Of a stretch of 6,391 nt of DNA, positions 1 to 6,047 are shown piece by piece; position 1 is the stretch's first letter, and each line of letters opens with the position of its first letter. Below the pieces are notes generated by a model. It did no database searches, was not told the DNA's origin, and worked only from the letters and a program-made list of their open reading frames with translations. The stretch is taken from positions 1 through 6,391 of the forward strand of contig JADYZA010000076.1 of the NCBI GenBank assembly GCA_020853375.1, in the 5' to 3' direction. Position numbers and translations under genes: made by a program. The stretch is from Verrucomicrobiota bacterium (GTDB lineage: Bacteria > Verrucomicrobiota > Kiritimatiellia > Kiritimatiellales > Tichowtungiaceae).

Positions 1-1047
1 AAAAAAATTTCCGACGAGCGCAAAGCGCTTTCCCAGCAGTTGATGAAAGATATTCATGCGCTCTATCACCTGACTAACTTTCGCGGCGAAACCCGACCTC
101 TGACGGAAATCCTCTCTGGTAACATTCCGATGGGCGTCGGCGAATGCTGCGCCCCGAAACTGCTCAACTATGCGGCGCGTCACGGTCTCAAGCCGCTCGG
201 CCTGAGTGAATTTTACTGGGGCAAAGAAAACAAGTCCGGCACACGGAAGCACGGTGAGTTTTATCCGGCCTGCGCTGAAAAATGTCAGCCGATTCTCGGG
301 TTTATGCTTTGCGGTTTAAATATGGAGTGCGCAGGCTTGCCTGCGCTTTCTACTCCGAAGCTTGCTTCGGAAAATAGCGTAGCAAGCTCCGCCGAAACAA
401 AGCGGCAGCAAGCTGCCGCACTCCAAATTGTTTTCCACGACGCCGATATCATCGTCATCTGTAAGCCCTCCGGCCTGCTGGCGGTGCCGGGCAAGGGCGA
501 GGAAAACCAAGACTGCGTTACCGCTCGCATCAAGGCGCTTTATCCTGACTGTATCGATCAACCGGAAGTGCACAGACTCGATATGGATACGTCCGGACTG
601 ATGGTGGTCGCGCTGACGGCCGATGCGCAGCGCGAACTGTCACGCCAGTTTCACGACCGCGAAACGGAGAAGCGCTACATTGCTTTGCTCGACGGCGAAC
701 TCGCCGAAGAGTCCGGAACCATCGAACTGCCCTTCCGCCTCGACGTCGATAACCGGCCGTACCAGATTTACGATCCGGTACACGGCAAGACCGGAATCAC
801 CCACTGGAAGGTGCTGAGCACCAGCAATAAAAAAACAAGAGTGGAGTTTATTCCTGTTACTGGGCGGACGCACCAGCTCCGCGTACATGCCGCCTCAGAA
901 CACGGACTGGGTATTCCAATCCTTGGAGACCGGCTTTACGGTTCCGGCACCGCGCCGGGTCAGCTCAAACTCCACGCCAGTTTTCTGAGCTTCACCCATC
1001 CGCGTACCGGCGAACGACTGGAGTTCCGTTCCGAACCGCCGTTTTAA
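1..1047 (+). CDS. RluA-family pseudouridine synthase, long form, 5' end outside window
   Basis: The frame is open from base 1, giving 348 visible residues, and the true start lies upstream; the TTG at 40 is only an internal codon. The catalytic domain covers about residues 143-348 and resembles E. coli RluA, which converts uridine to pseudouridine in 23S rRNA and some tRNAs. Visible motifs are KPSGLL (155-160), HRLDMDTSG (191-199) with the expected catalytic Asp194, and RTHQLRVH (289-296). The segment NRPYQIYD followed by GK and a T-x-W resembles RluA more than RluC or RluD. Residues 1-107 belong to an N-terminal extension found in long RluA-like proteins of about 550 residues; it has GECCAPKLLNYA (Cys49, Cys50) and CAEKC (Cys91, Cys95), which could bind a metal (inference). 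Residues 108-142 are encoded by a palindromic repeat and look like linker. The exact RNA target cannot be told. Confidence 0.9.
   Translation, partial: KKISDERKALSQQLMKDIHALYHLTNFRGETRPLTEILSGNIPMGVGECCAPKLLNYAARHGLKPLGLSEFYWGKENKSGTRKHGEFYPACAEKCQPILGFMLCGLNMECAGLPALSTPKLASENSVASSAETKRQQAAALQIVFHDADIIVICKPSGLLAVPGKGEENQDCVTARIKALYPDCIDQPEVHRLDMDTSGLMVVALTADAQRELSRQFHDRETEKRYIALLDGELAEESGTIELPFRLDVDNRPYQIYDPVHGKTGITHWKVLSTSNKKTRVEFIPVTGRTHQLRVHAASEHGLGIPILGDRLYGSGTAPGQLKLHASFLSFTHPRTGERLEFRSEPPF
323..425. repeat. Palindromic element inserted in frame within the RluA-family gene
   Basis: The 103-bp element is bounded by a perfect 9-bp inverted repeat, TGGAGTGCG (323-331) and CGCACTCCA (417-425). 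Inside are four tandem hairpins with 2-nt loops. Hairpin 1 is GCGCAGGC-TT-GCCTGCGC (329-346). Hairpin 2 is TCCGAAGC-TT-GCTTCGGA (354-371). Hairpin 3 is GCGTAGC-AA-GCTCCGC with one mismatch (377-392). Hairpin 4 is GCGGCAGC-AA-GCTGCCGC (402-419). The loop cores run GCTTGC, GCTTGC, GCAAGC, GCAAGC, so the two halves are inverted copies of each other. Outer hairpins 1 and 4 differ by compensating triplets (CAG/CTG against GCA/TGC), so pairing is kept while sequence changes. The frame stays open and encodes residues 108-142, rich in Ala, Ser and Gln, between two conserved domains. This fits a REP/BIME-like or Rickettsia-palindromic-element-like mobile repeat; the family is not identified. Confidence 0.8.
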
Positions 1048-1054
1048 AGAACCG

Positions 1055-1168
1055 CCCACGAATCACACGAATCTTCACGAATCCCGAAAACAGATTTTGC
1101 TTTCAGCGATTCCGTTTATTTCCAAACTCTCCTCCTTCTCATTCGTGTTGATTCGTGTGATTCATGGG
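1055..1168. repeat. Intergenic inverted repeat of phased CACGAAT units, MITE/REP-like
   Basis: Two 28-bp arms, 1055-1082 and 1141-1168, are inverted copies matching at 25 of 28 positions, separated by 58 bp with no obvious content. The left arm carries three CACGAAT heptamers (starting 1057, 1066 and 1076). The right arm carries the complementary ATTCGTG at 1141 and 1151 and a one-base variant, ATTCATG, at 1160. The units are spaced 9-10 bp, about one helical turn. The element occupies almost the whole gap between the RluA stop (1047) and the next gene. It encodes no protein. It could be a small non-autonomous mobile element, a DNA-binding array, or a transcript-end structure. I recall similar CACGAAT-rich repeats dispersed in other bacterial genomes, but this was not checked. 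Confidence 0.7.
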
Positions 1169-1188
1169 TAAAATTTCCGTCTTCGCGA

Positions 1189-1216
1189 TTCCATTTTCGA
1201 GTGGGTTCGGTAGACT
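1189..1216 (+). promoter_or_regulatory. Possible promoter giving a near-leaderless transcript
   Basis: TAGACT at 1211-1216 is a plausible -10 box. The best -35 candidate at 16-bp spacing, TTCCAT (1189-1194), matches the consensus poorly. A start site about 7 nt after the -10 would fall at roughly 1223-1224, only a few bases before the ATG at 1227. That would agree with the lack of any Shine-Dalgarno sequence before this gene. The support is pattern only. Confidence 0.25.
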
Positions 1217-1226
1217 GCGCCGCATT

Positions 1227-2447
1227 ATGAAAATCAATCCTTTCAAAGCATGGCGGCCCGCCGAAGGTCTGGCGGATAAAATTGCGACTCTTCCTTACGA
1301 TGTGATGGACCGGAAACAGGCGGCGGAAATGGCCGCTGGAAATCCGCTCTCCTTCCTGCGCGTGACCCGCTCGGAAATCGATCTGCCGGAAAGCACCGAT
1401 CCTTACTCCGACGCCGTGTACGCCAAAGCGGTCGAAAATTTTGGCAAACTGAAAACCGCCGGCTCGCTGGTTCGTGAAGAAAAGCCGACGCTTTATCTCT
1501 ACAGTCAGGAAATGGACGGACGCATCCAGTATGGCGTTGTCGCACTCTGCAACGTGGCCGACTATGAGTCCGGAAAAATCAAGATTCACGAAAAGACCCG
1601 CCGTGCCAAAGAAGACGACCGCACCAAACACGTCGACCGGACCAACGCCCACACCGGCCCGATTTTCCTGACCTACCGCGATAACGCGGCCATCACCGCC
1701 CTGATGCAGAAAACCGCACAGGAAAAACCGCTCTACTGCGTCACCGCCGCCGGCGGTATCATTCACACAGTCTGGAAATTTGCCGACTCCGCCGCCGTGC
1801 AGTCCGCCTTCGGTGCGGTTCCGGCGTTTTATGTGGCCGACGGCCACCACCGCGCGGCCAGCGCTGTGCGCGTCGCGCAGATGCGCCGCAAAGACAACCC
1901 GAAGCACACCGGCGACGAGCCGTACAACTGGTTCCTCACCGTGCTCTTTCCCGCCGGACAGCTCAAAATTCTGCCTTACAACCGCGTCGTCTTCGACCTG
2001 AACGGACAAACCGAAAAACAGTTTTTCCAGGAATTGGAAAAGGCCTTCACCGTCGCCGAAACGAAAAAGAAAATGCCCGACGCGCCCGGCGCAGTCTGCA
2101 TGTATATCAATCACAAATGGTTCCTGCTGACACCTAAGGCCGCGCTGTCCAAAGATCCGGTCGCCTCGCTCGACGTGAGCGTGTTGCAGGATCGCGTTCT
2201 GGCCCCGCTGCTCGGCATCGACGATCCGCGCGAAAGCAACCGTATCGACTTCATCGGCGGAATTCACGGAACGCCGGAACTTGAACGCCGCGTCAATGCG
2301 GGTGAAGCCGTCGTCGCCTTCTCGCTCTATCCGACCACACTCGACCAGCTCATGGCCGTCGCCGACGCCAACCTGCTCATGCCGCCCAAGAGCACATGGT
2401 TCGAGCCGAAACTCCGCGACGGACTGCTGGTCAACACGATCGATTAA
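1227..2447 (+). CDS. DUF1015 family protein
   Basis: This 406-residue protein matches the uncharacterised DUF1015 family (Pfam PF06245) in length and motifs. It opens with MKINPFKAWRP, has LPYDVM at 22-27, GNPLSFLRV at 38-46, HEKTRRAKEDDR at 121-132 and ADGHHRAASA from residue 204. The DGHHR signature (205-209) recalls the phosphate-binding motif of ParB-like and SerK-like proteins, so a nucleotide or phosphoryl-transfer role is possible, but that is inference; no function is established here. There is no signal peptide or membrane segment, so it should be cytosolic. I chose ATG 1227 because the family's N-terminus starts there. An in-frame ATG at 1164 would add 21 unrelated residues and lies inside the inverted repeat. 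No Shine-Dalgarno sequence precedes 1227. The gene is followed by corA after 82 bp. Confidence 0.88.
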   Translation: MKINPFKAWRPAEGLADKIATLPYDVMDRKQAAEMAAGNPLSFLRVTRSEIDLPESTDPYSDAVYAKAVENFGKLKTAGSLVREEKPTLYLYSQEMDGRIQYGVVALCNVADYESGKIKIHEKTRRAKEDDRTKHVDRTNAHTGPIFLTYRDNAAITALMQKTAQEKPLYCVTAAGGIIHTVWKFADSAAVQSAFGAVPAFYVADGHHRAASAVRVAQMRRKDNPKHTGDEPYNWFLTVLFPAGQLKILPYNRVVFDLNGQTEKQFFQELEKAFTVAETKKKMPDAPGAVCMYINHKWFLLTPKAALSKDPVASLDVSVLQDRVLAPLLGIDDPRESNRIDFIGGIHGTPELERRVNAGEAVVAFSLYPTTLDQLMAVADANLLMPPKSTWFEPKLRDGLLVNTID

Positions 2448-2449
2448 GT

Positions 2450-2464
2450 TTCCAAACCTTGGAA
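2450..2464. repeat. TTCCAAACCTTGGAA dyad just after a stop codon
   Basis: TTCCAA (2450-2455) and TTGGAA (2459-2464) form a perfect 6-bp inverted repeat around ACC. The dyad starts 2 nt after the DUF1015 stop codon. It is short and A/T-rich and lacks a good T tract (TAAAAT follows), so it is a poor intrinsic terminator. A 14/15 identical copy occurs at 3654-3668, which suggests a recurring element or binding site. Confidence 0.5.
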
Positions 2465-2497
2465 TAAAATGGCTTTGGTTCGAACTCGGGCCTATCC

Positions 2498-2525
2498 TCC
2501 GGAAAAACTCCGGATGATGAGGTGA
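2498..2525 (+). promoter_or_regulatory. corA leader: small hairpin and Shine-Dalgarno site
   Basis: TCCGGA (2498-2503) and TCCGGA (2509-2514) pair around an AAAAC loop. Five nt after the hairpin comes GAGGTGA (2519-2525), a good Shine-Dalgarno sequence, with GAGG ending 7 nt before the corA ATG at 2530. The ribosome site fixes the corA start. The hairpin is small and, as seen, does not cover the ribosome site, so any regulatory role is speculative. It does not resemble the large Mg2+-sensing leaders known upstream of some Mg2+ transporter genes. Confidence 0.4.
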
Positions 2526-2529
2526 TTTT

Positions 2530-3621
2530 ATGCAAAGAAAAGATCGTCTACCGAGACCGAAGCGCGCGCCGGGCATGACTCCCGGCACGCTGGTGATTGA
2601 TCCGTCGTGGCCGAAGCCGGTGATTCAGGTGATCGCCTACGGCCCCGATCAGTTTTTGGAAAAGCGCATCGGCGATGTCCGCGAGCTGGACGGGTTGATC
2701 GGCAAGTATCCGGTGCTCTGGGTTAATGTGGACGGGCTGGGCGACGAAAGTGTACTCCACCATCTCGGCCAGCTTTTTAAACTGCATCCGCTGGCACTCG
2801 AAGACGTGGTGAGTCTGCGCCAGCGCTCCAAGGTGGATGACTACGAGACCAATCTCTACACCGCGATGCGGATGCTTTATCTACAGGACGGCAAACTTTT
2901 CTCGGAGCAGATTAGCTTTTTCCTCGGCTCCGATTTCGTGCTGACGTTTCAGGAGAACGAAGGCGACTGTCTTGATACGGTGCGTGACCGCATTCGCAAG
3001 AAAGGCGGAATTGTCTGCAACATGAACGCCGACTATCTGCTCTACTCGTTGATTGACGCCATCGTGGACGCCTATTTCCCGCTTTTGGAATCTTACGATG
3101 CGCGGCTCGATGACATGGAAGAACTCATTTTAAAACACCCCGACTCTTCGTCGGTCGCCCTGCTGTTTGATGTTAAGCGCGACCTGATGACACTGCGTCG
3201 CACACTCTGGCCGGTGCGGGAAATGGCCAGCGCACTGGTAAACACCTCGTCGCCGCTGATCACGCAGCCGACGCGGATTTATCTGCGCGACTGTCAGGAC
3301 CACGCCATACGCCTGCTCGATCTGGCCGAGACCTGCCGTGAGCTGGATTCCAGTCTGATGGATTTCTATCTCTCCACCATCAGCAACCGGATGAATGAAA
3401 TCATGAAGGTGCTGACGATTATTTCCACCATCTTCATTCCGCTAACGTTTATCGCCGGAGTCTACGGCATGAACTTTAAGCACATGCCGGAACTGGAAAC
3501 CCGCAACGGCTATTTCGTCGTTCTGGGGCTCATGGCGATTCTCGGCTTCGGAATGTTCGGACTGTTTATCAAAAAGGGCTGGCTCACTCCAAAACGGAAA
3601 CTCCGGCGTCTGCATAAATAA
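2530..3621 (+). CDS. corA: CorA family magnesium/divalent cation channel
   Basis: The 363-residue product is a CorA-type channel, a homopentamer of the inner membrane that carries Mg2+ and often Co2+ or Ni2+ down the membrane potential. The hallmark YGMNF loop is at 312-316 (Gly313-Met314-Asn315), preceded by membrane helix 1 (about 293-312) and followed by helix 2 (about 327-350). HMPEL follows shortly after the GMN motif, as usual for this loop, and the C-terminus is basic (KRKLRRLHK). The large N-terminal cytoplasmic domain includes the typical LHPLALEDV segment near 90-98. The length is close to that of Thermotoga maritima CorA (351 residues). The start is set by the GAGGTGA site 5-11 nt upstream. 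The gene ends at a hairpin terminator shared with the opposing fab operon. Nothing here distinguishes Mg2+ from Co2+ preference. Confidence 0.95.
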   Translation: MQRKDRLPRPKRAPGMTPGTLVIDPSWPKPVIQVIAYGPDQFLEKRIGDVRELDGLIGKYPVLWVNVDGLGDESVLHHLGQLFKLHPLALEDVVSLRQRSKVDDYETNLYTAMRMLYLQDGKLFSEQISFFLGSDFVLTFQENEGDCLDTVRDRIRKKGGIVCNMNADYLLYSLIDAIVDAYFPLLESYDARLDDMEELILKHPDSSSVALLFDVKRDLMTLRRTLWPVREMASALVNTSSPLITQPTRIYLRDCQDHAIRLLDLAETCRELDSSLMDFYLSTISNRMNEIMKVLTIISTIFIPLTFIAGVYGMNFKHMPELETRNGYFVVLGLMAILGFGMFGLFIKKGWLTPKRKLRRLHK

Positions 3622-3624
3622 AAA

Positions 3625-3655
3625 GGGCCGCCCGATCTGGGCGGCCTTCTTTCTT
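3625..3655. terminator. Bidirectional intrinsic terminator between corA and fabF
   Basis: GGCCGCCC (3626-3633) pairs with GGGCGGCC (3639-3646) around the loop GATCT. The stem can extend by a G-T pair and an A-T pair. On the + strand it is followed by TTCTTTCTT, 4 nt after the corA stop. Read on the - strand, it is followed by TTTTTATTTAT, the better T tract, and serves the end of the fabF message. Placement between two convergent stop codons supports dual use. Confidence 0.88.
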
Positions 3656-3668
3656 CCGAACCTTGGAA
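3654..3668. repeat. TTCCGAACCTTGGAA motif just after the fabF stop
   Basis: This 15-mer differs by one base from the dyad at 2450-2464. The substitution (A to G at its fifth base) leaves TTCC pairing with GGAA. It lies 4 nt beyond the fabF stop codon on the - strand and just outside the shared terminator. Two copies of a near-identical 15-mer in 6.4 kb, each directly after a stop codon, are unlikely by chance. Confidence 0.45.
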
Positions 3669-3672
3669 GCGG

Positions 3673-4917
3673 TTACATCTTTTTGAAACACAGCGTGGCG
3701 TTGTGTCCGCCGAAGCCGAGCGAGTTGCTGAGCGCAACCTTGATGTCCATTTTCCGGGCGACATTCGGGACATAGTCCAAATCGCAGTCCGGATCAGGCG
3801 TGGTGTAGTTGATCGTCGGCGGAGCAATTCCATCACGGATGGCCAGCGCACAGATAATCGCTTCAACTCCGCCCGCCGCGCCAAGCATATGGCCGGTCAT
3901 CGACTTGGTGGAACTGATCGCCGTCTTGTAAGCCTTCTCTTCACCCAACGCCTTTTTGATCGCCAGCGTTTCGCCCTTATCGTTGAGCGGCGTGCTGGTT
4001 CCGTGTGCGTTGATGTAGTCGACATCCTCGGCTTTCAAGCCAGCATCTTCGATGGCAAGCTTCATGCCGCGGGCGGCTTCGTCAGCCGCGGAATCCGGCG
4101 CGGTGATGTGGTAGGCGTCACAGGTGCGTCCGTAACCGGCCAGCTCACAGTAAATTCTGGCACCGCGTTTGATGGCGTGCTCTTTCTCTTCAATAACAAT
4201 CATGCCCGCACCTTCGGACATCACAAACCCGTCGCGGTCTTTGTCAAACGGACGGGAAGCACCTTTCGGGTCGTCATTGCGACGGCTGGTGGCCCGCAGG
4301 GCGGCGAATCCGCCAACACCCAGCATGGCAATAGAAGCTTCGGAACCGCCAGCGACCATCACATCCGCATCACCGTACTGGATGATCCGCATGGCTTCAC
4401 CAATGGAGTGTGTTCCGCTGGCGCAGGCGCTGGTGACACAGAAATTCGGACCTTTAAAGCCATATCGTATGGCGACATATCCAGAAAGAATGTTGGTGAT
4501 CATCTGAGGAATCAGCTGCGGAGAAATGCGGCGAGGCCCGCCTTCGATCGCCCGGATGCACTGTTCCTGCATAAACTGCATTCCGCCAATCCCTGAGCTG
4601 GCGATCACACCGATGCGGTGCAGATCGAGCGCACCAAGATCCAGCCCGGCATCTTCAACCGCCATGATGGATGCGGCGATCCCCCACACGGAAAACGGAT
4701 CCATTTTCCGGGCTTCTTTGGCATCGAGAAATTTTTCAATCTGAAGGTCACGGACTTCGCCGCCGATCGTCACAGGGTACTGGTCGATATCCGTCATGGA
4801 TTTAACCTGATCGACACCGGACTGCCCGTTTTTGATTCCATCCCAGAATCGGTTCAGCTCGCTCGCGATCGGCGAAACAACCCCTAATCCTGTTATAACC
4901 ACTGTGCGACGCTTCAT
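3673..4917 (-). CDS. fabF: 3-oxoacyl-ACP synthase II (beta-ketoacyl-ACP synthase II)
   Basis: The 414-residue product is FabF, the cytosolic condensing enzyme that elongates acyl-ACP with malonyl-ACP, releasing CO2, in type II fatty-acid synthesis. The thiolase-fold catalytic triad is complete: Cys165 in TSACASG, His305 in NAHGTST and His343 in STKSMTGH, with the conserved Lys338. The glycine-rich C-terminus, SNSLGFGGHNATL (397-409), is also typical. Length matches E. coli FabF (413). The start is supported by AAGGAGA, 4 nt before the ATG. The gene is last in the fabD-fabG-acpP-fabF order, 77 bp after acpP with a terminator in between, so its expression probably depends on read-through or on a promoter I cannot see. 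FabF rather than FabB is favoured by the sequence and by the position next to acpP. Confidence 0.97.
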   Translation of the reverse strand: MKRRTVVITGLGVVSPIASELNRFWDGIKNGQSGVDQVKSMTDIDQYPVTIGGEVRDLQIEKFLDAKEARKMDPFSVWGIAASIMAVEDAGLDLGALDLHRIGVIASSGIGGMQFMQEQCIRAIEGGPRRISPQLIPQMITNILSGYVAIRYGFKGPNFCVTSACASGTHSIGEAMRIIQYGDADVMVAGGSEASIAMLGVGGFAALRATSRRNDDPKGASRPFDKDRDGFVMSEGAGMIVIEEKEHAIKRGARIYCELAGYGRTCDAYHITAPDSAADEAARGMKLAIEDAGLKAEDVDYINAHGTSTPLNDKGETLAIKKALGEEKAYKTAISSTKSMTGHMLGAAGGVEAIICALAIRDGIAPPTINYTTPDPDCDLDYVPNVARKMDIKVALSNSLGFGGHNATLCFKKM

Positions 4918-4941
4918 AATTCTCCTTCGAACATACTGTAT

Positions 4942-4978
4942 AAAAAAAGCCGGGAACCTTTGAAAGTTCCCGGCTTTT
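4942..4978 (-). terminator. Intrinsic terminator between acpP and fabF
   Basis: Read on the - strand, AAAAGCCGGGAAC pairs perfectly with GTTCCCGGCTTTT (arms 4966-4978 and 4945-4957), around an 8-nt loop, and runs into seven T residues (complement of A 4942-4948). The stem has 13 pairs, nine of them the GC-rich core. It begins 17 nt after the acpP stop and ends 25 nt before the fabF start, so it lies inside the operon. Partial termination here would give more acpP than fabF message. Confidence 0.9.
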
Positions 4979-4994
4979 CTATCACAAAGTCTCT

Positions 4995-5234
4995 TTATTC
5001 ACCAAGACCTTTTGATTTCAGATAGTCGATCACAGCGCCGACGGAAGTGAGCTTTTCAGCATCTTCGTCCGGAATTTCCGCGCCGAATTCTTCTTCGAAA
5101 GCCATCACGAGTTCAACGGTGTCGAGCGAGTCGGCGCCGAGGTCTTCGATGAAGGAAGCTGCGGGGGTAACCTGATCCGCATTTACGCCAAGCTGTTCTA
5201 CGATGATATCTTTTACTTTATCTGCAAGTGCCAT
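4995..5234 (-). CDS. acpP: Acyl carrier protein
   Basis: This 79-residue acidic protein carries growing acyl chains on a phosphopantetheine arm during fatty-acid synthesis. The attachment site is Ser36 in GADSLD, at the start of helix II, exactly as in E. coli AcpP. The four-helix ACP fold is recognisable: helix I residues [11 protein letters not shown], the [16 protein letters not shown] recognition helix and the C-terminal VIDYLKSKG. An AAGGAG site 8 nt before the ATG supports the start. The gene lies 45 bp after fabG and is followed by a strong terminator, which fits ACP being among the most abundant proteins of the pathway. The product must be activated by a holo-ACP synthase encoded elsewhere. 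Confidence 0.97.
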   Translation of the reverse strand: MALADKVKDIIVEQLGVNADQVTPAASFIEDLGADSLDTVELVMAFEEEFGAEIPDEDAEKLTSVGAVIDYLKSKGLGE

Positions 5235-5279
5235 AATATTTCTCCTTAGTTTCGGCTCCTGAATGAACGTCTCTTTAAC

Positions 5280-6026
5280 CTACATAACCATGCCGCCGCA
5301 AGTCGAAATCACCTGTCCGGTGACATAACCTGAGGCATCCCCCGCCAGGAAAGCGACCACATTGGCCACGTCTTCAGGGTCGCCAAAGCGGCCCAGCGGG
5401 ATATTTGTGAGCATTTTCTGCTGCACTTCTTCTGAAAGCTTGTCTGTCATCGGTGTGCGGATAAATCCGGGGGCGACCGCGTTGCAACGGATGTTGCGGC
5501 TGGAAAGTTCCTTCGCAACCGTCTTGGTGAAGGAAATCACTGCGCCCTTGGAGGCGGCATAGTTGGCTTGGCCGGGATTGCCGATCAGTCCGATGATCGA
5601 GGCGATGTTGACGATGCTGCCGGAACGCTGTTTCATCATTCCGCGCATCGCGGCTTTGGTGAAAAGGAATACGCCCTTGAGATTGACGTTCATCACGGCA
5701 TCCCAATCGGCTTCGCTCATACGCATCAGCAGTCCGTCTTTGGTAATCCCCGCATTATTAACCAGAACATCAACCGCTTTGCCAAAATCGGCTTCGATCT
5801 GCTTAACGGTGGCATCCACGCCTTCCGCGTTGCTGACATCCACGCTGTAGCATTCGACACGGCGGCCAAGCGCCTTAACTTTTCCAGCGGTTTCTTCGAG
5901 CCATTCAGCCTTAAGATCGCAAAGTGCGAGATCGGCACCTTGCGAAGCGAGTTTCAGCGCGATTGCCTGGCCAATGCCGCGGGCCGCGCCGGTTACCAAT
6001 GCAACTTTTCCATCAAATTGTCCCAT
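5280..6026 (-). CDS. fabG: 3-oxoacyl-ACP reductase
   Basis: The 248-residue product is a short-chain dehydrogenase/reductase that reduces 3-ketoacyl-ACP to 3-hydroxyacyl-ACP with NADPH, in the cytosol, usually as a tetramer. The Rossmann nucleotide motif is TGAARGIG (12-19) and the structural motif is NNAG (90-93). The catalytic set is Asn115, Ser143, Tyr156 and Lys160 (YAASK). The end, [12 protein letters not shown], is FabG-like, but a Cys (243) stands where FabG proteins usually have Asn or Asp before GGM. An AGGGG Shine-Dalgarno sequence lies 6-7 nt before the ATG. The gene starts 21 bp after the fabD stop, so the two are almost certainly cotranscribed. The context makes FabG far more likely than another SDR. 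Confidence 0.96.
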   Translation of the reverse strand: MGQFDGKVALVTGAARGIGQAIALKLASQGADLALCDLKAEWLEETAGKVKALGRRVECYSVDVSNAEGVDATVKQIEADFGKAVDVLVNNAGITKDGLLMRMSEADWDAVMNVNLKGVFLFTKAAMRGMMKQRSGSIVNIASIIGLIGNPGQANYAASKGAVISFTKTVAKELSSRNIRCNAVAPGFIRTPMTDKLSEEVQQKMLTNIPLGRFGDPEDVANVVAFLAGDASGYVTGQVISTCGGMVM

Positions 6027-6047
6027 GAAAATCCCCTGTTTGCCTTG

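Noticed and set aside
323..425. The repeated hairpins considered as a CRISPR array or a tRNA/cloverleaf gene.
   Set aside because: There are no identical direct repeats with unique spacers, and no anticodon arm, T-loop or acceptor pairing. The segment is inside an open reading frame.
323..425. The hairpins considered as a terminator or as damage that breaks the RluA gene.
   Set aside because: None of the stems is followed by a T tract, and the reading frame is continuous with intact catalytic motifs downstream.
1164..1226. An upstream in-frame ATG that would extend the DUF1015 protein by 21 residues.
   Set aside because: The ATG lies inside the right arm of the inverted repeat, and the added residues are not family-like. 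The conserved N-terminus begins at 1227.
1116..2588. A 490-codon open frame on the - strand, longer than the gene opposite it.
   Set aside because: It is antisense to the DUF1015 gene, has no recognisable domain, and runs through the CACGAAT repeat, where it reads as a low-complexity HESHE-type tail. The + strand frame has clear family motifs.
3703..4596. A 297-codon open frame on the + strand.
   Set aside because: It is antisense to fabF, which has a full catalytic triad. The translation shows no domain and there is no sensible ribosome site.
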